DNA of 64,000 nt from Cycas panzhihuaensis (lineage: Eukaryota > Cycadophyta): contig CM041465.1 of NCBI GenBank assembly GCA_023213395.1, positions 197,601,741 to 197,665,740 on the forward strand, given 5' to 3'. Positions 24,205 through 34,907 of the stretch are shown piece after piece. Numbering within the stretch: position 1 is the stretch's first letter; every line of letters begins with the position of its first letter. The translations under genes and the position numbers were made by a program. The notes beneath the pieces are model-generated. The model worked only from the letters and a program-made list of their open reading frames with translations, did not search any database and had not been told where the DNA came from.

Positions 24205-25078
24205 AGAAATAATAGCAGCCAACTTTGGTAATATAATCATCCCTAAGTTTGATGGTTCTAATTTTTTGAATTAGAGTAGGAGGATGAGACCCATCTTCAT
24301 AGCTAATGATATATGGGATATTGCGAGAATAGGATATATAGAATTAGGACAAAATCCAACAGATCTTAATAAATTAGTTTATAAAGAAAATATCAAGAAA
24401 GATAATGAGGCATTAGCATTGATATTTTCTACACTAGAAGACCATATACTTCCTAGAGTGAGTGAGTCAACAAAATCTAAAGAAGCTTGGGACACCTTAT
24501 AGCTGATCTATGAAGGGGTTGCTTCATCCAAATTGTAAACTCTAAAAATTAAATTTAAATATCTTAAGATGATGCCCAATGAATTTGTAACTAAATTCAT
24601 TACCAAGGTGTAAGATATTGTTAATCAAATGAGATCTCTTAGGGAAATGTTAACTGAACAAAGAGTGGTTGAATAAATCCTAAGATATGTGAGTGCAGTG
24701 AAAATATTTGAAATGGTTGCAACTAGTATCGAAGTATTAAAGGACTTAAGTACATTGAAAATAGAATAACTAAGTGTCCTATTGATGGCAGTTAAGGAAT
24801 AACAGAATATAATTAAATTACTTGAACATGCCTTTATAACCAAAGTTAGGATATAATCAAATTTTCAAGCTGGTACCTCCAAATCTAGGGACTAATCTCC
24901 AAAAGGGAGAAATAGAAACCTTAGACAAGAAATGCACCAAGAAAAACAACTAAAGTATTAAGCTTCATATCAAAGATGATAAGGAGCTAATCAAAGGAAC
25001 ACTAGTCACAATAGATATTAAAGTCAAGAAAGGAATCATGGGACAAACCAATGTTATCTAAATTGTGAAGGTGATATG
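24205..25078 (+). pseudogene. gag: CopB gag relic (N-terminal part)
   Basis: Copia-type Gag (UBN2-like): IIPKFDGSNFLN, a stop at the usual Trp position, then RRMRPIFIANDIWDI, KENIKKDNEALALIFSTLED and ESTKSKEAWDTL (24284-24502). It continues with many stops through FVTKFITKV.DIVNQMRS and a basic C-terminus near 24900. CopD interrupts the frame at 25084, and the zinc knuckle lies on the far side near 31340. A clean start codon is not seen. The CopD gag fragment at 30140 has a closely similar KENFRKDNEVL block, so the two families are related. Confidence 0.8.
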
Positions 25079-25083
25079 CAATC
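25079..25083. repeat. CopD target-site duplication (left)
   Basis: CAATC before the 5' LTR, repeated at 31199-31203 after the 3' LTR. Confidence 0.85.
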
Positions 25084-25408
25084 TATTAGAGTTAATCGTC
25101 ATCACTTCACTCCCACCTTCCAACTAGGATTGTACATCTCATCAACCTTATTTTATACATGTGGGTGCTCAACATGTGTAAGTAAGTTAAGGTAAGATTT
25201 TAATTGATTTAAGTTAATTTGAGTTAAGTTAGCATTATTTTATTGTTAATTTAAATTTCAAGGGTCGAGGAGTTTCCCTCCTCCCCAAAAATTATAAATA
25301 TTGAGGGGTGTGCAACCCTAGTGTCTTTAGACACTGCCCTTATTGGGAAATTTATAACTCTCTTCATCTGGAATCAGAGCTTAGTTTAGCTCTATTCTAT
25401 TTCTAACA
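25084..25408 (+). repeat. CopD 5' LTR
   Basis: 325 bp; the first bases are TATTAG where the partner has TGTTGG, and it ends CTAACA. TATA-like attataaata lies at 25301-25310, with a hairpin agtgtctttagacact at 25320-25335. Same layout as the CopB LTR. Confidence 0.9.
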
Positions 25409-25410
25409 TT

Positions 25411-25422
25411 TGGTATCAGAGC
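25411..25422 (+). other. CopD primer-binding site
   Basis: tggtatcagagc, an exact copy of the plant initiator Met-tRNA primer site, two bases after the LTR. Confidence 0.92.
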
Positions 25423-25626
25423 AGATGATTGCTGACCTGCTGAAGTTTCTTTGAAGAGCAATAAGATTTATTAGCATTTTTTGAAGCAGATTTGCTCACA
25501 AGCAAAATACTGGTTATATTTATTTTCTACAAATTCTTTTAGTAAGTTTCATATATTTTTCATCAAGATTTACTTATTATTAAGTTATATTTGATAAATA
25601 ACAAAGATATTTCAGATTTTTTCACA

Positions 25627-26360
25627 GATTTGTGCAGATTTATAAAGAATTTTAGCTACAAGCTATATTTTTCTTCAAAGGTTTTTTTAGATCTGAGTTA
25701 TATTTTTTTAGATTTACACATCTTATCACATATTTGACTATTTTCAACAATATTTTTGCCTATTTATCTAATATTTGTGCAGATTTATGAAGGAGATCAT
25801 CAACAAGCTATATATTATTCAAGTTTTCTTTATATTTAAGATATATTTTCTCAGATCTACATTTTTTATCAAATATTTGATATTTTCAAGTAGATTTTTG
25901 TCTATTTATCAAATATTTTTCAAATCTGTGAAGGGTTGCAGCTGCATACAATATTTACTCAAGTTTTTTCTTAGATTTGAGCTATATTTCTTCAAGATCT
26001 ACCTTATAATTTTTAGATATTCTATACTTACATTAGATCTACAATATTTAGCTTGAGATCTATAATATTTATCAAGTTTTCTTCAAGATCTACTACATTT
26101 TCTTCAAGATCTGCCATAGTTTTTTCAGATCTGACATATTTTACTTCAGATCTGCTACATTTTTTTCATATCTCTATATTTTACTAAGCATTTTATCATT
26201 TTCTACTATATTTCATTCAAATCTGCTATATTTTTTTTCAGATCTATTTATTTCAATAATTATTTCAACATTTTCTGATATATTTGTTGCAGATTTGTAA
26301 TATTTAGTTCAGATCTGCTATATTTTATCTCAGATCTATTTTTTTTTATCATATATTTGA
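25627..26360. repeat. Tandem repeats in the CopD leader
   Basis: A diverged unit of about 145 bp begins near 25629 and 25774, with a partial third copy near 25915; each opens with tgtgcagattta or a variant. From about 25990 it passes into shorter units of about 22-25 bp built on ttcaagatctactacat and cagatctgctatatt. The region is nearly free of C outside agatct and agatctg motifs. Confidence 0.65.
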
Positions 26361-27189
26361 CTATATTTTTAAGTTTTTTTATAGATCTGTAGGTTTTGGT
26401 GCATATTTAGTGCAACAAGCCACATATTATAACAGATTTGCCTATATTGAACCTGTGAGGAAGAAGATCTATCTACTGGAAGTTTTTGAAGCCTATTTTT
26501 AGCTACAGATTTTCTATAGCTACGTTTCTGAGTTCTTCAATTTCATTTACAGACTTAAACATATATATTTTATTTTTTTGATACATCTGCTTCATATATT
26601 TGAAAAGATCTCAAATACAAATACATGCATTTCATTTGCCTGATATATTTTTGTCAATATATTAAAAAGGGGGAAAGAAAGATCTAGTTTATTTGAAGTA
26701 TTCACGTTGAAAGGCCTATACTCATACAAATCTGGGTTGAAGTACAACTCTTTTACCATTACTCATTAGTATTTCCAACTTTTGACTTGAGTTATATCCT
26801 CCAAACCTAGTGGAATCCTACTTTTGCTTGCCATTCATTTGATTTGATTCCATAACTATATTTTTTGAAGAGCAATCGTTCTTAACATTTGTTAAAATAG
26901 TTTTTTCTTCACTCTATATTCAGTATCAATTGATATTTAAATATCACATTGTATAGATCCATGTCCCTAATCGAGATCTGGTAAGTAATTTGGTAGCAGA
27001 ACTTTACTCACAGCAAGAACTTCATTTTTCTCTTTGTTATATGTGTGATTTTAAGTATAGCCCCAATTGTTGAGCCATATCTTCAAAAGGACAAGTATCT
27101 AAAGATCAAACTGCTCAAGAGATTATTACCTCATGTTAGCATAAAACATCCAAACCTTAACTTGAGAATAGAAATTCAATATTAGCACA
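26361..27189 (+). other. CopD leader continuation
   Basis: T-rich DNA in which agatctg-type motifs thin out. No gene is supported. Confidence 0.4.
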
Positions 27190-28300
27190 ACAACATCCAT
27201 TTACAAAGCACTACCATCAACTGAAAGTCTAAGGCAGCTTAGGCGATTGTTTTGGAACTCTGTAACTCTTCTATATTGGAAGCTGCCTTTACCACTACTG
27301 CATCCCATGCATAGTAGTTTCCATTAAAATATCTTGTGAATAAAAACCTACCAAAGGCTAAAAAAGTAAGTTTATCTATGGAAGCGAAAAGCTGGGGGGT
27401 CTCGAGTCCTTAGCGATTATTGTATATACATAGTTGATCTCTTGACCTCACTGTAATAGGGCCCATTCTAAATTGATTCAATAGCATCACTCTCATTCAT
27501 TAAATCTATCCCAATTTGGTGGGATGAGAAGAGGCTTATGTAGAGAGAAACTCAGCTCTTTGGTTGCTTCCCCCGTTCTCAAACTCAATACAAACACTAG
27601 CTTCCTTGGCCTTCTTCGCTTCTTCTATTCTCGCCTATTTTTGAGATGGAAATATGCCTCATACTGCACACATAATGCTGCAATAATAGCCAACTTAGCA
27701 CAAGATTTTAGAAGATATTCTTAGGGCTGTGATTATGATATCTGCGAGGATTCCATTGACACGTCTTTCATTCCCTAGTGTTGCAAGCCAAGAGGGAATC
27801 CAACTTTTGAATGGGCCTGGGAAGAAAGGAGAAGAGCATATTCTCTTTGGTCTCTTCCTTCCACGCGTGTTGGAAAATAAGATTAGCAAAGCGGGGAAAG
27901 ACAAAGGGAGTAGGAGTAGTATTTTATTCTCCTCACGAGAACGCTATGCATTCTTTTAGAGAATAAAATGTTCCATTTGGAATGGCCATTCATTCTCTTC
28001 CACTGATTTTACATATTGTTGACTGTTACAGCAGCCCCATCTTCCCCTTCTAGTCGATTCACAATTGTCAGAAATACAACTCCGGTATCACATAGAGAAC
28101 GGCGGGTAGCGGTGTTGATGAGCTCAGAGTGGCTCTTATCATTTATCTAATATTTTTTATATAAATAAATATATTTTGAAGGGAGTGGCACCGTTATCGA
28201 TTAGATTTGATATTCATTTTTTTAGTGATTTGATATACGTCTTGTGCAGCAGTTTTGCTATATGTAGGTCTGCGCAATCTTGGCGGTGACGACTGTTTTC
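27190..28300. other. CpG-rich segment inside CopD, possibly mitochondrial or host-derived
   Basis: Base composition changes sharply. The segment is visibly richer in G+C and CG dinucleotides (acgcgtg, aagcgggg, acggcgggtagcgg, ttggcggtgacgac) than anything around it. Only short frames are open on either strand (27524-27724 and 27729-27959 plus; 27695-27904 minus), and none matches a protein I know. The texture (ccttccacgcgtg, gaacggggg on the minus strand) recalls plant mitochondrial intergenic DNA. A captured piece of host gene is the alternative, supported by a minus-strand frame ending at 28009. Boundaries are approximate. Confidence 0.45.
28009..28140 (-). pseudogene. Possible 3' coding end of an unidentified captured gene
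   Basis: A 43-codon minus-strand frame runs from 28140 to a TAA at 28009-28011 and begins with an SHSELINTATRRSLCDTG segment and ends VTVNNM. It has no start codon of its own. Upstream of it the sequence returns abruptly to A/T runs with a stop, as at a junction or exon edge. Balanced composition and lack of low complexity make it look like real protein. I do not recognise the family; chance is possible at this length. Confidence 0.3.
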
Positions 28301-28370
28301 AATTTTAAATATTTTTTTAAATATTTTTTAATATAAAGTTTTAAAAAATTAAATTTTATTATATAATTTC

Positions 28371-28626
28371 TTTAAATCTAGGTTTAGAGGGCTTAAGCCC
28401 CTTTCACTCTTATTCCTAATCCTATTTTACCTTTATATGACCGTAACTTATCATTAAAGGGGCTAACAAACCTCTTATAAATTTTTTTCTTTTTTTTTCT
28501 TTAAATCTGGGTTTAGAGGGCTTAAGTCCCTTTCACTCTCATTCCTAGTCCCATTTTACCTTTATATGACCGTAACTTATCATTAAAAGGGCTAACAAAC
28601 CTTTTATAAACTTTTTTCTTTTTTTT
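28371..28626. repeat. Tandem duplication, 129-bp unit
   Basis: Two copies start at 28371 and 28500 and differ at about nine positions. Each unit has an internal inverted pair (agccccttt and aaaggggct in the first copy; weakened in the second) about 60 bp apart, able to form a long hairpin. It lies in the CopD leader after the CpG-rich segment. Confidence 0.85.
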
Positions 28627-30139
28627 ATTTTTATTTTTTATCTCACATAGGGTTATTGGCAAATTTTTACCATAAATCCTCACCGAGTTATCAATTTCTA
28701 ATGAAACTAGTTTAATTGCATCAAAAATGTTTTGTAAATCAATTTCGACTGGTCATATGACCAATTTGGTACTGATTTGACCCCGTTTCAGTCGATTTAA
28801 AGTCAATCAGCCATTTTTTGAGCTTTTTTAAAACTTTTTACAAAATCACTTTTTGAACTGATTATATTTTATTACCGGGAAATTATTTTCTACCCAGATT
28901 TATTGCACAGTGATCTACATTCAACAAACCTTATTACCAACTATTTATTTTAATTTTTTAAAATTAATTTTGATCATTAATTTAGTTGGTCAAAGTGGCA
29001 CTTTAGTGGTTTTTAGTCTTTTTATTAACATTTTATCGTAAAGGTACCTATTGCCATTTTTTCTATAACTTCTCTGTTTGTATCATAATTTAGTCATTAG
29101 GAAGCAGACTCAATCTTCTTCGATCTGACATAGTTTTTTATACATTTTAATGTGTTTTTACTGATTTTTAAATCAATCAAAGTTGAGGTACTTAATTACC
29201 TCAAACTTGCCATAATTACATATTTTGTGTATAATATTTCTCAAAAATTTCAATTAAAAATATATTAAGCAACTCTCTAAGATATATTTGATCATTTTTA
29301 TAGAATTCTATAAAGTTTTATTAATATTTTTATAAGTTTTTAAGCTCCCTGCTCCTGTTAGGCCTCAAAATGAGGACTGTACCTTTGGTTTATCAAAACA
29401 TGATTTGTAGGAACCCTTTTTCAAAACGATTAGTTCCATTGGATAGATATTTTATTTATTTTCATATTGGTAAAGTTCCATGTTCTTCTGATATCGTTTA
29501 GTATATTTTTGAAGCAACCAAACTTGAGGTTGTCCTCTAATCCTTCTTTTAAAAAGTTTCTTCATACTCCTTATCTTTCAAAATAAAATATACATATATT
29601 TTAGTTTTTTCAGCATTATATATTATCATCAGGGCTAAGGATTTATTGCATTGAGAATTTACATTTATTCATTTGAAGAATCAAAAGGGTAAGGATTATT
29701 CTTTTTATCATCAAAGTTACATTTCAGATTTGTATTGCTAAAAGAATCTTTAGTATGTTCAAAATTTCTCTTATATTCATTTTATTTCAAAGTTTATTTG
29801 AAAGGCACACTTACTAAAAGGCCATTTTTATCATTATTAAAAGGATCACTTCCTTATTATGCTTAGTTCATATACTTTCTAAATGCATACATATATTGAA
29901 AGCATTTATCATTATTGAAAAGTTTATTTCCTTATTGCACCTATAAATGTTGCATTTAGTTCATTCATTTTCAAAGGGCATTATATCTCCTTTAAAAAGT
30001 TTATCTGAAATCATATATATTCATTGGTGTATTACATTTCTTTTAAAGAATATATTTGACATCATACAGGTTTAGTCATTTATTGACTCTTTTGATTTGG
30101 TAAAAGCATATTTTTATATACTAAAGTATTTTTTATAAG
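28627..30139 (+). other. CopD leader before gag
   Basis: T-rich untranslated DNA with faint similarity to the CopB leader. No gene is supported. Confidence 0.4.
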
Positions 30140-30517
30140 ATGGCACAATTTTCTATATTCAATAGGCAAAATTTATCATAATGGTATAGAACTATACTAG
30201 ATTATTTTATTGAACATGATCTTCTGAAATATTTGCAATATGAATGTGATTTCAGTATTAAAGAAAATTTTAGAAAGGATAATGAAGTTTTACGATTATT
30301 ATTTTGTACTATGAATGATGATGTTTTTTCAAAGGTTTGTGAATTAACTACTTCTAAATCAGTTTGGGATATATTGATTTCCACTTATAGTGGAGATACC
30401 CTTAATATATTTGATGTTATTTTTGACGAGCATGTGAGACAGGTGATAGGACAAGTGAATCATAATGACAACACCCATGAAGATTCAGATCAAATGCAGG
30501 ACCAACTTGCTACATAA
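30140..30517 (+). pseudogene. gag: CopD truncated gag
   Basis: An ATG at 30140 opens MAQFSIFNRQNLS, followed by one TAA (30179) at a position usually Trp/Gln-like. The frame then stays open to 30517: WYRTILDYFIEHDLLKYL, KENFRKDNEVLRLLFCTMND, CELTTSKSVWDILISTYSGD, then an acidic tail rich in D, H and Q. This is the N-terminal copia Gag helix region, similar to CopB at 24340-24502. It has no zinc knuckle. Two further in-frame ESYD repeats follow the stop near 30540-30590. About 125 codons against 250 or more for a complete Gag. Confidence 0.75.
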
Positions 30518-30847
30518 GTACCTGATCCTCTATTTGAAGGGGAGAATGAATCTTATGACATGATGGAGAATGAATCTTATGATATAACAGAAAAGATAGC
30601 TAATGATATAACAATCAAAGTTAAATTTTTAAAAATTAAAGTCAAAGTTATAGCTATTCTTTTTTGTATAAATTAAGCATCATTTACTTACAGTTTTTTT
30701 ACATCATTCTATAGTAAAGAGATATATGTGGCTATAAGGATGAGAAGAGTTGATAAATGTCAAGTTAAAGATCTAAATTTTAAAGTTTTTTTCAAATACA
30801 AGTTCCATAAGTTTAAGGAGAAGATACAAGTATTCGTGATAACCATT

Positions 30848-30858
30848 AAGGGGGAGAA
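30848..30858 (+). other. CopD polypurine tract
   Basis: aagggggagaa directly before the 3' LTR. Confidence 0.9.
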
Positions 30859-31198
30859 TGTTGGAGTTAATCGTCATCACTCCACTCCCACCTTCTAACT
30901 AGGATTGTACACCTCATCAACCTCATTTTACACATGTGGATGCTCAACATGTGTAAGTAAGTTGAGGTAAGATTTGATTTGATTTAAGTTAATTTGAGTT
31001 AGTTTCATTTGAGTTAAGTTAGCATTATTTTATTATTAATTTAAATTTCTAGGGTTGAGGAGTTTCCCTCCTCCCTTAAAATTATAAATATTGAGGGGTG
31101 TGCAACCTTGGTGTCTTTAGACACTACCTTTATTGGGAAATTTATAACTCTCTTCATCTAGTATCAGAGCTTAGTTTAGCTCAATTCTATTTCTAACA
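30859..31198 (+). repeat. CopD 3' LTR
   Basis: 340 bp, bounded by TGTTGG and CTAACA. It has 15 bp more than the 5' LTR, from a local duplication of gagttagtttcattt type near 31000. Followed by the CAATC duplication. Confidence 0.92.
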
Positions 31199-31203
31199 CA
31201 ATC

Positions 31204-32880
31204 TTAAAGGACTAACCTTAATTATCCTAATAATAGATAAAGGGATAATCAAGCCCCATTTATAGAAAGAGGAAGACCATCCCATATTGATAGGTCATAT
31301 CCTTGCTATAGAAGTCTTAGCTTTACAAGAAGAGATTTATTTTATTGCACATTTTATAATCAAATTGGTCACATAGAAGATAAATATTTTGCCAAACATG
31401 GTCCACCAACTAAAGGAAGTGCCAATATAGTTGTGGAAGTAAGGGAGAATAATGGACTCTTTCTATCTAATTTCATTACTCATGAGGAAAAAGATAATAG
31501 TTGGTATATCAATTTAGGTTATTCCACCAATATGATCCATAAACAACATATATTTTAAACTATGGATAGAACCAAAAAGGGGTCCATTATATTTGGTGAT
31601 GACACATGTCATGAGTCCATTGGAAGGGGTAATGTAGTTCTACAAACAAAATCAGGAGAAACCTGATATCTTGATGATGTACTTTATGTCCCAGCCTTAA
31701 AGAAGAACCTTTTATTAGTAGGATAGATGATGATCCAGGATTACAAAGTTATATTTGATAATAGAGAATGCACCATTAAAGATAAAAGGAGGAACAAGGC
31801 AGTAGTTGCCAAGGGCAAAATGACCAAGGATAGACTTTTCAAGCTAGCCCTTACTCCTTTGGATATTTATGCTTTGAGAACAACAATAAAGCTTGATAGT
31901 GACATGTGGCATAAGAGATTTGTTCACTTAAATTATACAAGTTTATCACTAATGAAGAAGATGGATATGATTGATGGGTTACCACATATTGAAGTGGATA
32001 AAAATATTTGTGAAGGGTGCCTCCCTAGAAAACAACATAGAGAAAGTTTTCCAGATAACAACTATAGAGAAAATGGACTTCTTTAACTAGTCTACTTGGA
32101 TATTTATGGCCCCATGGATGTTCCCTCATTAGAAAGAGCTGGATATTTCATCACATTCATTGCTAATTTTACAAGAAAAACTTGGGTTTATTTCCTAATA
32201 TTCAAGTCAGATGTATTCCAATACTTTGTTGACTTCAAAACCTATGTGGAGAGATAAAATGTATATAAAATCCTCTCCCTAGGATCAAATAGTAGGAGAG
32301 AGTTCATCTCTAATGAGTCTAAGGCCTATTATGAACATCATGGAATAAGGAGACAACTTATAAATCCCTACACCACCTAGCAAAATGGTGTAGCTGAAAG
32401 GAAGAGCCACACCATAGTCAAGATGGCTAAGTGCATGTTAAAGAACAAAAGATTGAAACATGATTTTTGGTCTAAAGTAGTTCACATTGTTGTTTATTTA
32501 CTTAATAGGTGTACCACTAAAGTACTTAGGTGGATGACTCCTGAAGAAGCTTGGACTGGATACAAATCTAGTATCTACCATTTAAGAGTTTTTGGATGCT
32601 TAGCCTATGCTCATGTTCTTGAACAAAGAAGGTCTAAGCTAGATGATCATAGCACTAAATATATATTCATTGGGTACAGTAATGCCTCCAAATCTTATAA
32701 GGTCTATGATCCCAAATCTCAGGAAGTCATGGTAAGTAGAGATGTCAAATTCCAAGAAGATGATTACTATCACATTGATTATAATCAAAATAAAGGAAAT
32801 GGTGTTATGATAAATCTTGATTTCATTACTAGGTCTAAATATGTGCCACCTAGGCATGAATCAAGATGAACCATTGATGT
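31204..32880 (+). pseudogene. pol: CopB zinc knuckle, protease and integrase relic
   Basis: After CopD the CopB frame resumes. The zinc knuckle (about 31335-31390) reads CTFYNQIGHIEDKYF, with two of three Cys now Tyr. Protease (about 31500) reads WYINLGYSTNMI, so the D-S-G triad is lost. Integrase: WHKRFVHLNYTSL with CEGC (31905-32025), first Asp in YLDIYGPM (about 32095), the second site damaged to SNSRREF (about 32290) and Glu in NGVAERKSHTI (about 32385). A 148-codon open C-terminal part (32423-32869) follows with RVFGCLAYAHV and YIFIGYSNASKSYKVYD. Most stops are at expected Gln codons. Confidence 0.9.
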
Positions 32881-34560
32881 ATCAAGTGGGGAGGGAACCT
32901 CTTCTCAACCTCCACCATAAAGATTACCTAAATAGGTTTAAAGGAACCATGATATAGATAACATCTTAAATAATGATTATAATCGAAGATATACTCATGC
33001 CCATAAGGTGAATTTTGCCCTTATGAGTCAAGTTATGGAAACCCATAAGCCTCATATATTTGATGAGGCCAATATACATGATACTTAGAGAAAAGTAATG
33101 GAGGAAGAATACAACCCCTTAGTGAAAAATGATACTTGGAAATTTATTAATCTTCCTCCCAACAAAAAGTCTATTGGTACCAAGTGCATTTACAAAACCA
33201 AAATTTGGTCTAATAGATCAATTGACAAACATAAAGCTAGATTAGTAGTAAAAGGGTATGGCCAAAGAGAAGGCATCGATTATAGTGAAACATTTTCCCC
33301 TGTCGCATGCATAGAAACTATTCACATGATGATGAGTTTGGCTGTACAAATGGGATGGGATGTTGACCAAATAGATGTTAAAAGCATATTTCTTAATGAG
33401 TATATTGAAGAACATATCTATATATATCAACTCCAAGATTTTAAAGTCAAGGGAGAAGAAGACAAAGTCTATAAGCTTAAAAAGGCACTCTATGGATTAA
33501 AGTAAGCTCCTAGGGCATGGTATTCCCAAATTGACAGATATTTCAGAGATCAAGGATTAGAAAGATCTCAATCGAATCCAAACATATATATCAAGATCAA
33601 AGGAGACTCTATTCTAATAGTGGAACTTTATGTAGATGATCTTGTCTACACTAGAAACGACTCCTATATTTTATAAAAATTTAAGAAAGATATGTATGAG
33701 GAGTTTGACATGACAGATTTGGGTTTAATGTATTACTTTTGGGTTTGGAAGTATAACAAGATAAAAATAACATCTTTATTTCTCAAAGGAACTACACCTT
33801 AGACTTACTTCAAAGGTTTAAGATGAATGAGTATAAACCTCTAGCAACTCCCACTGAAGCTCAGATCAAACTATCTAAACTTGATGATTCTACACCTGTG
33901 GATCCCACACTCTGCAAATAATTAATTGGTAGTCTAGTTTATTTAACTTTAACACGACAAAATATTATACATGCAATCAGTGTAGTATCCAAATCTATGT
34001 AAGATCCCAAGGTTGCTCATTAGAAAACAACAAAAAGGATCCTACGATACCTAAAAGGCACAATAGAATATAGGTTACATTATAAATCTTCACTAAATTT
34101 TAGATTCATTGGTATATAGATTCAAATTGGGTAGATGACATTGATGACAGGAAATCCACTTCAAGTTACACTTTTAGTTTAGGTTTAGTAGCTATAGCAT
34201 GAAGCACCAAGAAATAGAATACTATTTTCCTATCTACAGCAGAAGTAGAATATAAAACAACAGTCTTAGGTGCATGTGAAACTGTATGCCTATGATGACT
34301 CCTACAAGACTTTCATATGGAACAAAAAAGGGCAACTAAAGTTTAGTGTGATAGTCAAAGCACTATTTAAATGACTTAGAGTCAAGTATTTCATGGTAGA
34401 ACCAAGCATACTAAAACTCTGTGTCACTTTATTTGAGAATTAGTTTAAGAAGGTAAGATCAAGTTGGTATATTGTAGTACTGAAAATCAAATAGCTAATA
34501 TATTCACAAAGCCATTGGGAAAGATCAAGCTTCATAAATTCAGAGATAAACTTGGAGTTC
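32881..34560 (+). pseudogene. pol: CopB reverse transcriptase and RNase H relic
   Basis: The RT frame (33098-33505) holds NDTWKFINLPPNKKSIGTK, HKARLVVKGYGQ, YSETFSPVACIE, DVDQIDVKSIFLN and KLKKALYGLK, then a TAA in place of Gln before APRAWY. The catalytic box survives as LYVDDLVY near 33630. A one-base frame change near 33740 moves the rest to another frame: NEYKPLATPTEAQIKLSK, LIGSLVYLTLTRQNI, ILRYLKGTIEYR. RNase H shows FHGRTKHTKTLCHFI and ENQIANIFTKPLGKIK up to about 34540, directly before the polypurine tract. The order RT then RNase H after integrase is diagnostic of Ty1/copia. Confidence 0.9.
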
Positions 34561-34575
34561 TATATAATGGACATT

Positions 34576-34586
34576 ATGGGGGAGAA
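34576..34586 (+). other. CopB polypurine tract
   Basis: atgggggagaa immediately before the 3' LTR. Confidence 0.9.
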
Positions 34587-34902
34587 TGTTGAAATAATGC
34601 CCATTATTAAAGGGTGTGCAAACCAACTTTGGTCCCCCAAAAAGGCACCTTGAGCCACCAAGAGCCACCATGCAGCCACCAACAATCGACTAAGTATGTA
34701 TTGTATATTATTTTATTCATTTTTTAAATTATTTATTACTATGTTAGGTTGAGGCAACCCACCGCCTCCTCAAACTATATATTTGAGGGGAATGCCTTTT
34801 TAGTATTTTTTTAATACTGCCAAATAATCTATGGATAATTTTATACTTTTCAAACATGGAAACATGACTCATATTCAACCTGCTTTGCTCCTTAGTCTAA
34901 CA
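34587..34902 (+). repeat. CopB 3' LTR
   Basis: 316 bp, about 83% identical to 12624-12938. Ends CTAACA and is followed by the TTGAT duplication at 34903-34907. The hairpin downstream of the TATA region is kept as agtattttt/taatact (34802-34818). Confidence 0.92.
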
Positions 34903-34907
34903 TTGAT

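Larger units (their letters stand above)
25084..31198 (+). mobile_element. CopD: non-autonomous copia-like element
   Basis: The LTRs at 25084-25408 and 30859-31198 differ at about 23 positions plus one 15-bp indel (about 93% identity). A perfect Met-tRNA primer site, a polypurine tract and the CAATC duplication complete the structure. Inside are 5.45 kb with only a short gag-like frame (30140-30517); there is no protease, integrase, RT or RNase H. The rest is T-rich leader with tandem repeats and a CpG-rich foreign-looking segment (27190-28300). Such an element must have been mobilised by the proteins of a relative; CopB, whose LTR and gag are similar in design, belongs to a plausible partner family. 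Confidence 0.9.
12624..34902 (+). mobile_element. CopB: Ty1/copia element with CopC and CopD inside
   Basis: The LTRs at 12624-12938 and 34587-34902 both start TGTTG and end CTAACA. A Met-tRNA-like primer site follows the first, a polypurine tract precedes the second, and the element is flanked by TTGAT. The coding order is gag, zinc knuckle, protease, integrase, RT, RNase H, all on the plus strand. CopC (14116-21755) sits in the leader and CopD (25084-31198) in gag. Without these the element is about 8.5 kb, with an unusually long leader of about 3.6 kb. I count about 53 LTR differences in 315 positions (about 83% identity), nearly all transitions. Confidence 0.92.

Noticed and set aside
25361-25380. 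A second Met-tRNA-like motif (ggaatcagagc) inside the CopD LTR
   Set aside because: The true primer site is the exact copy at 25411, directly after the CTAACA terminus; the internal one is part of the LTR and occurs in both copies.
27524-27959. Two plus-strand frames (66 and 76 codons) and a minus-strand frame (69 codons) in the CpG-rich segment
   Set aside because: They overlap each other, match no family I know, and stay open mainly because the segment is less AT-rich than its surroundings.
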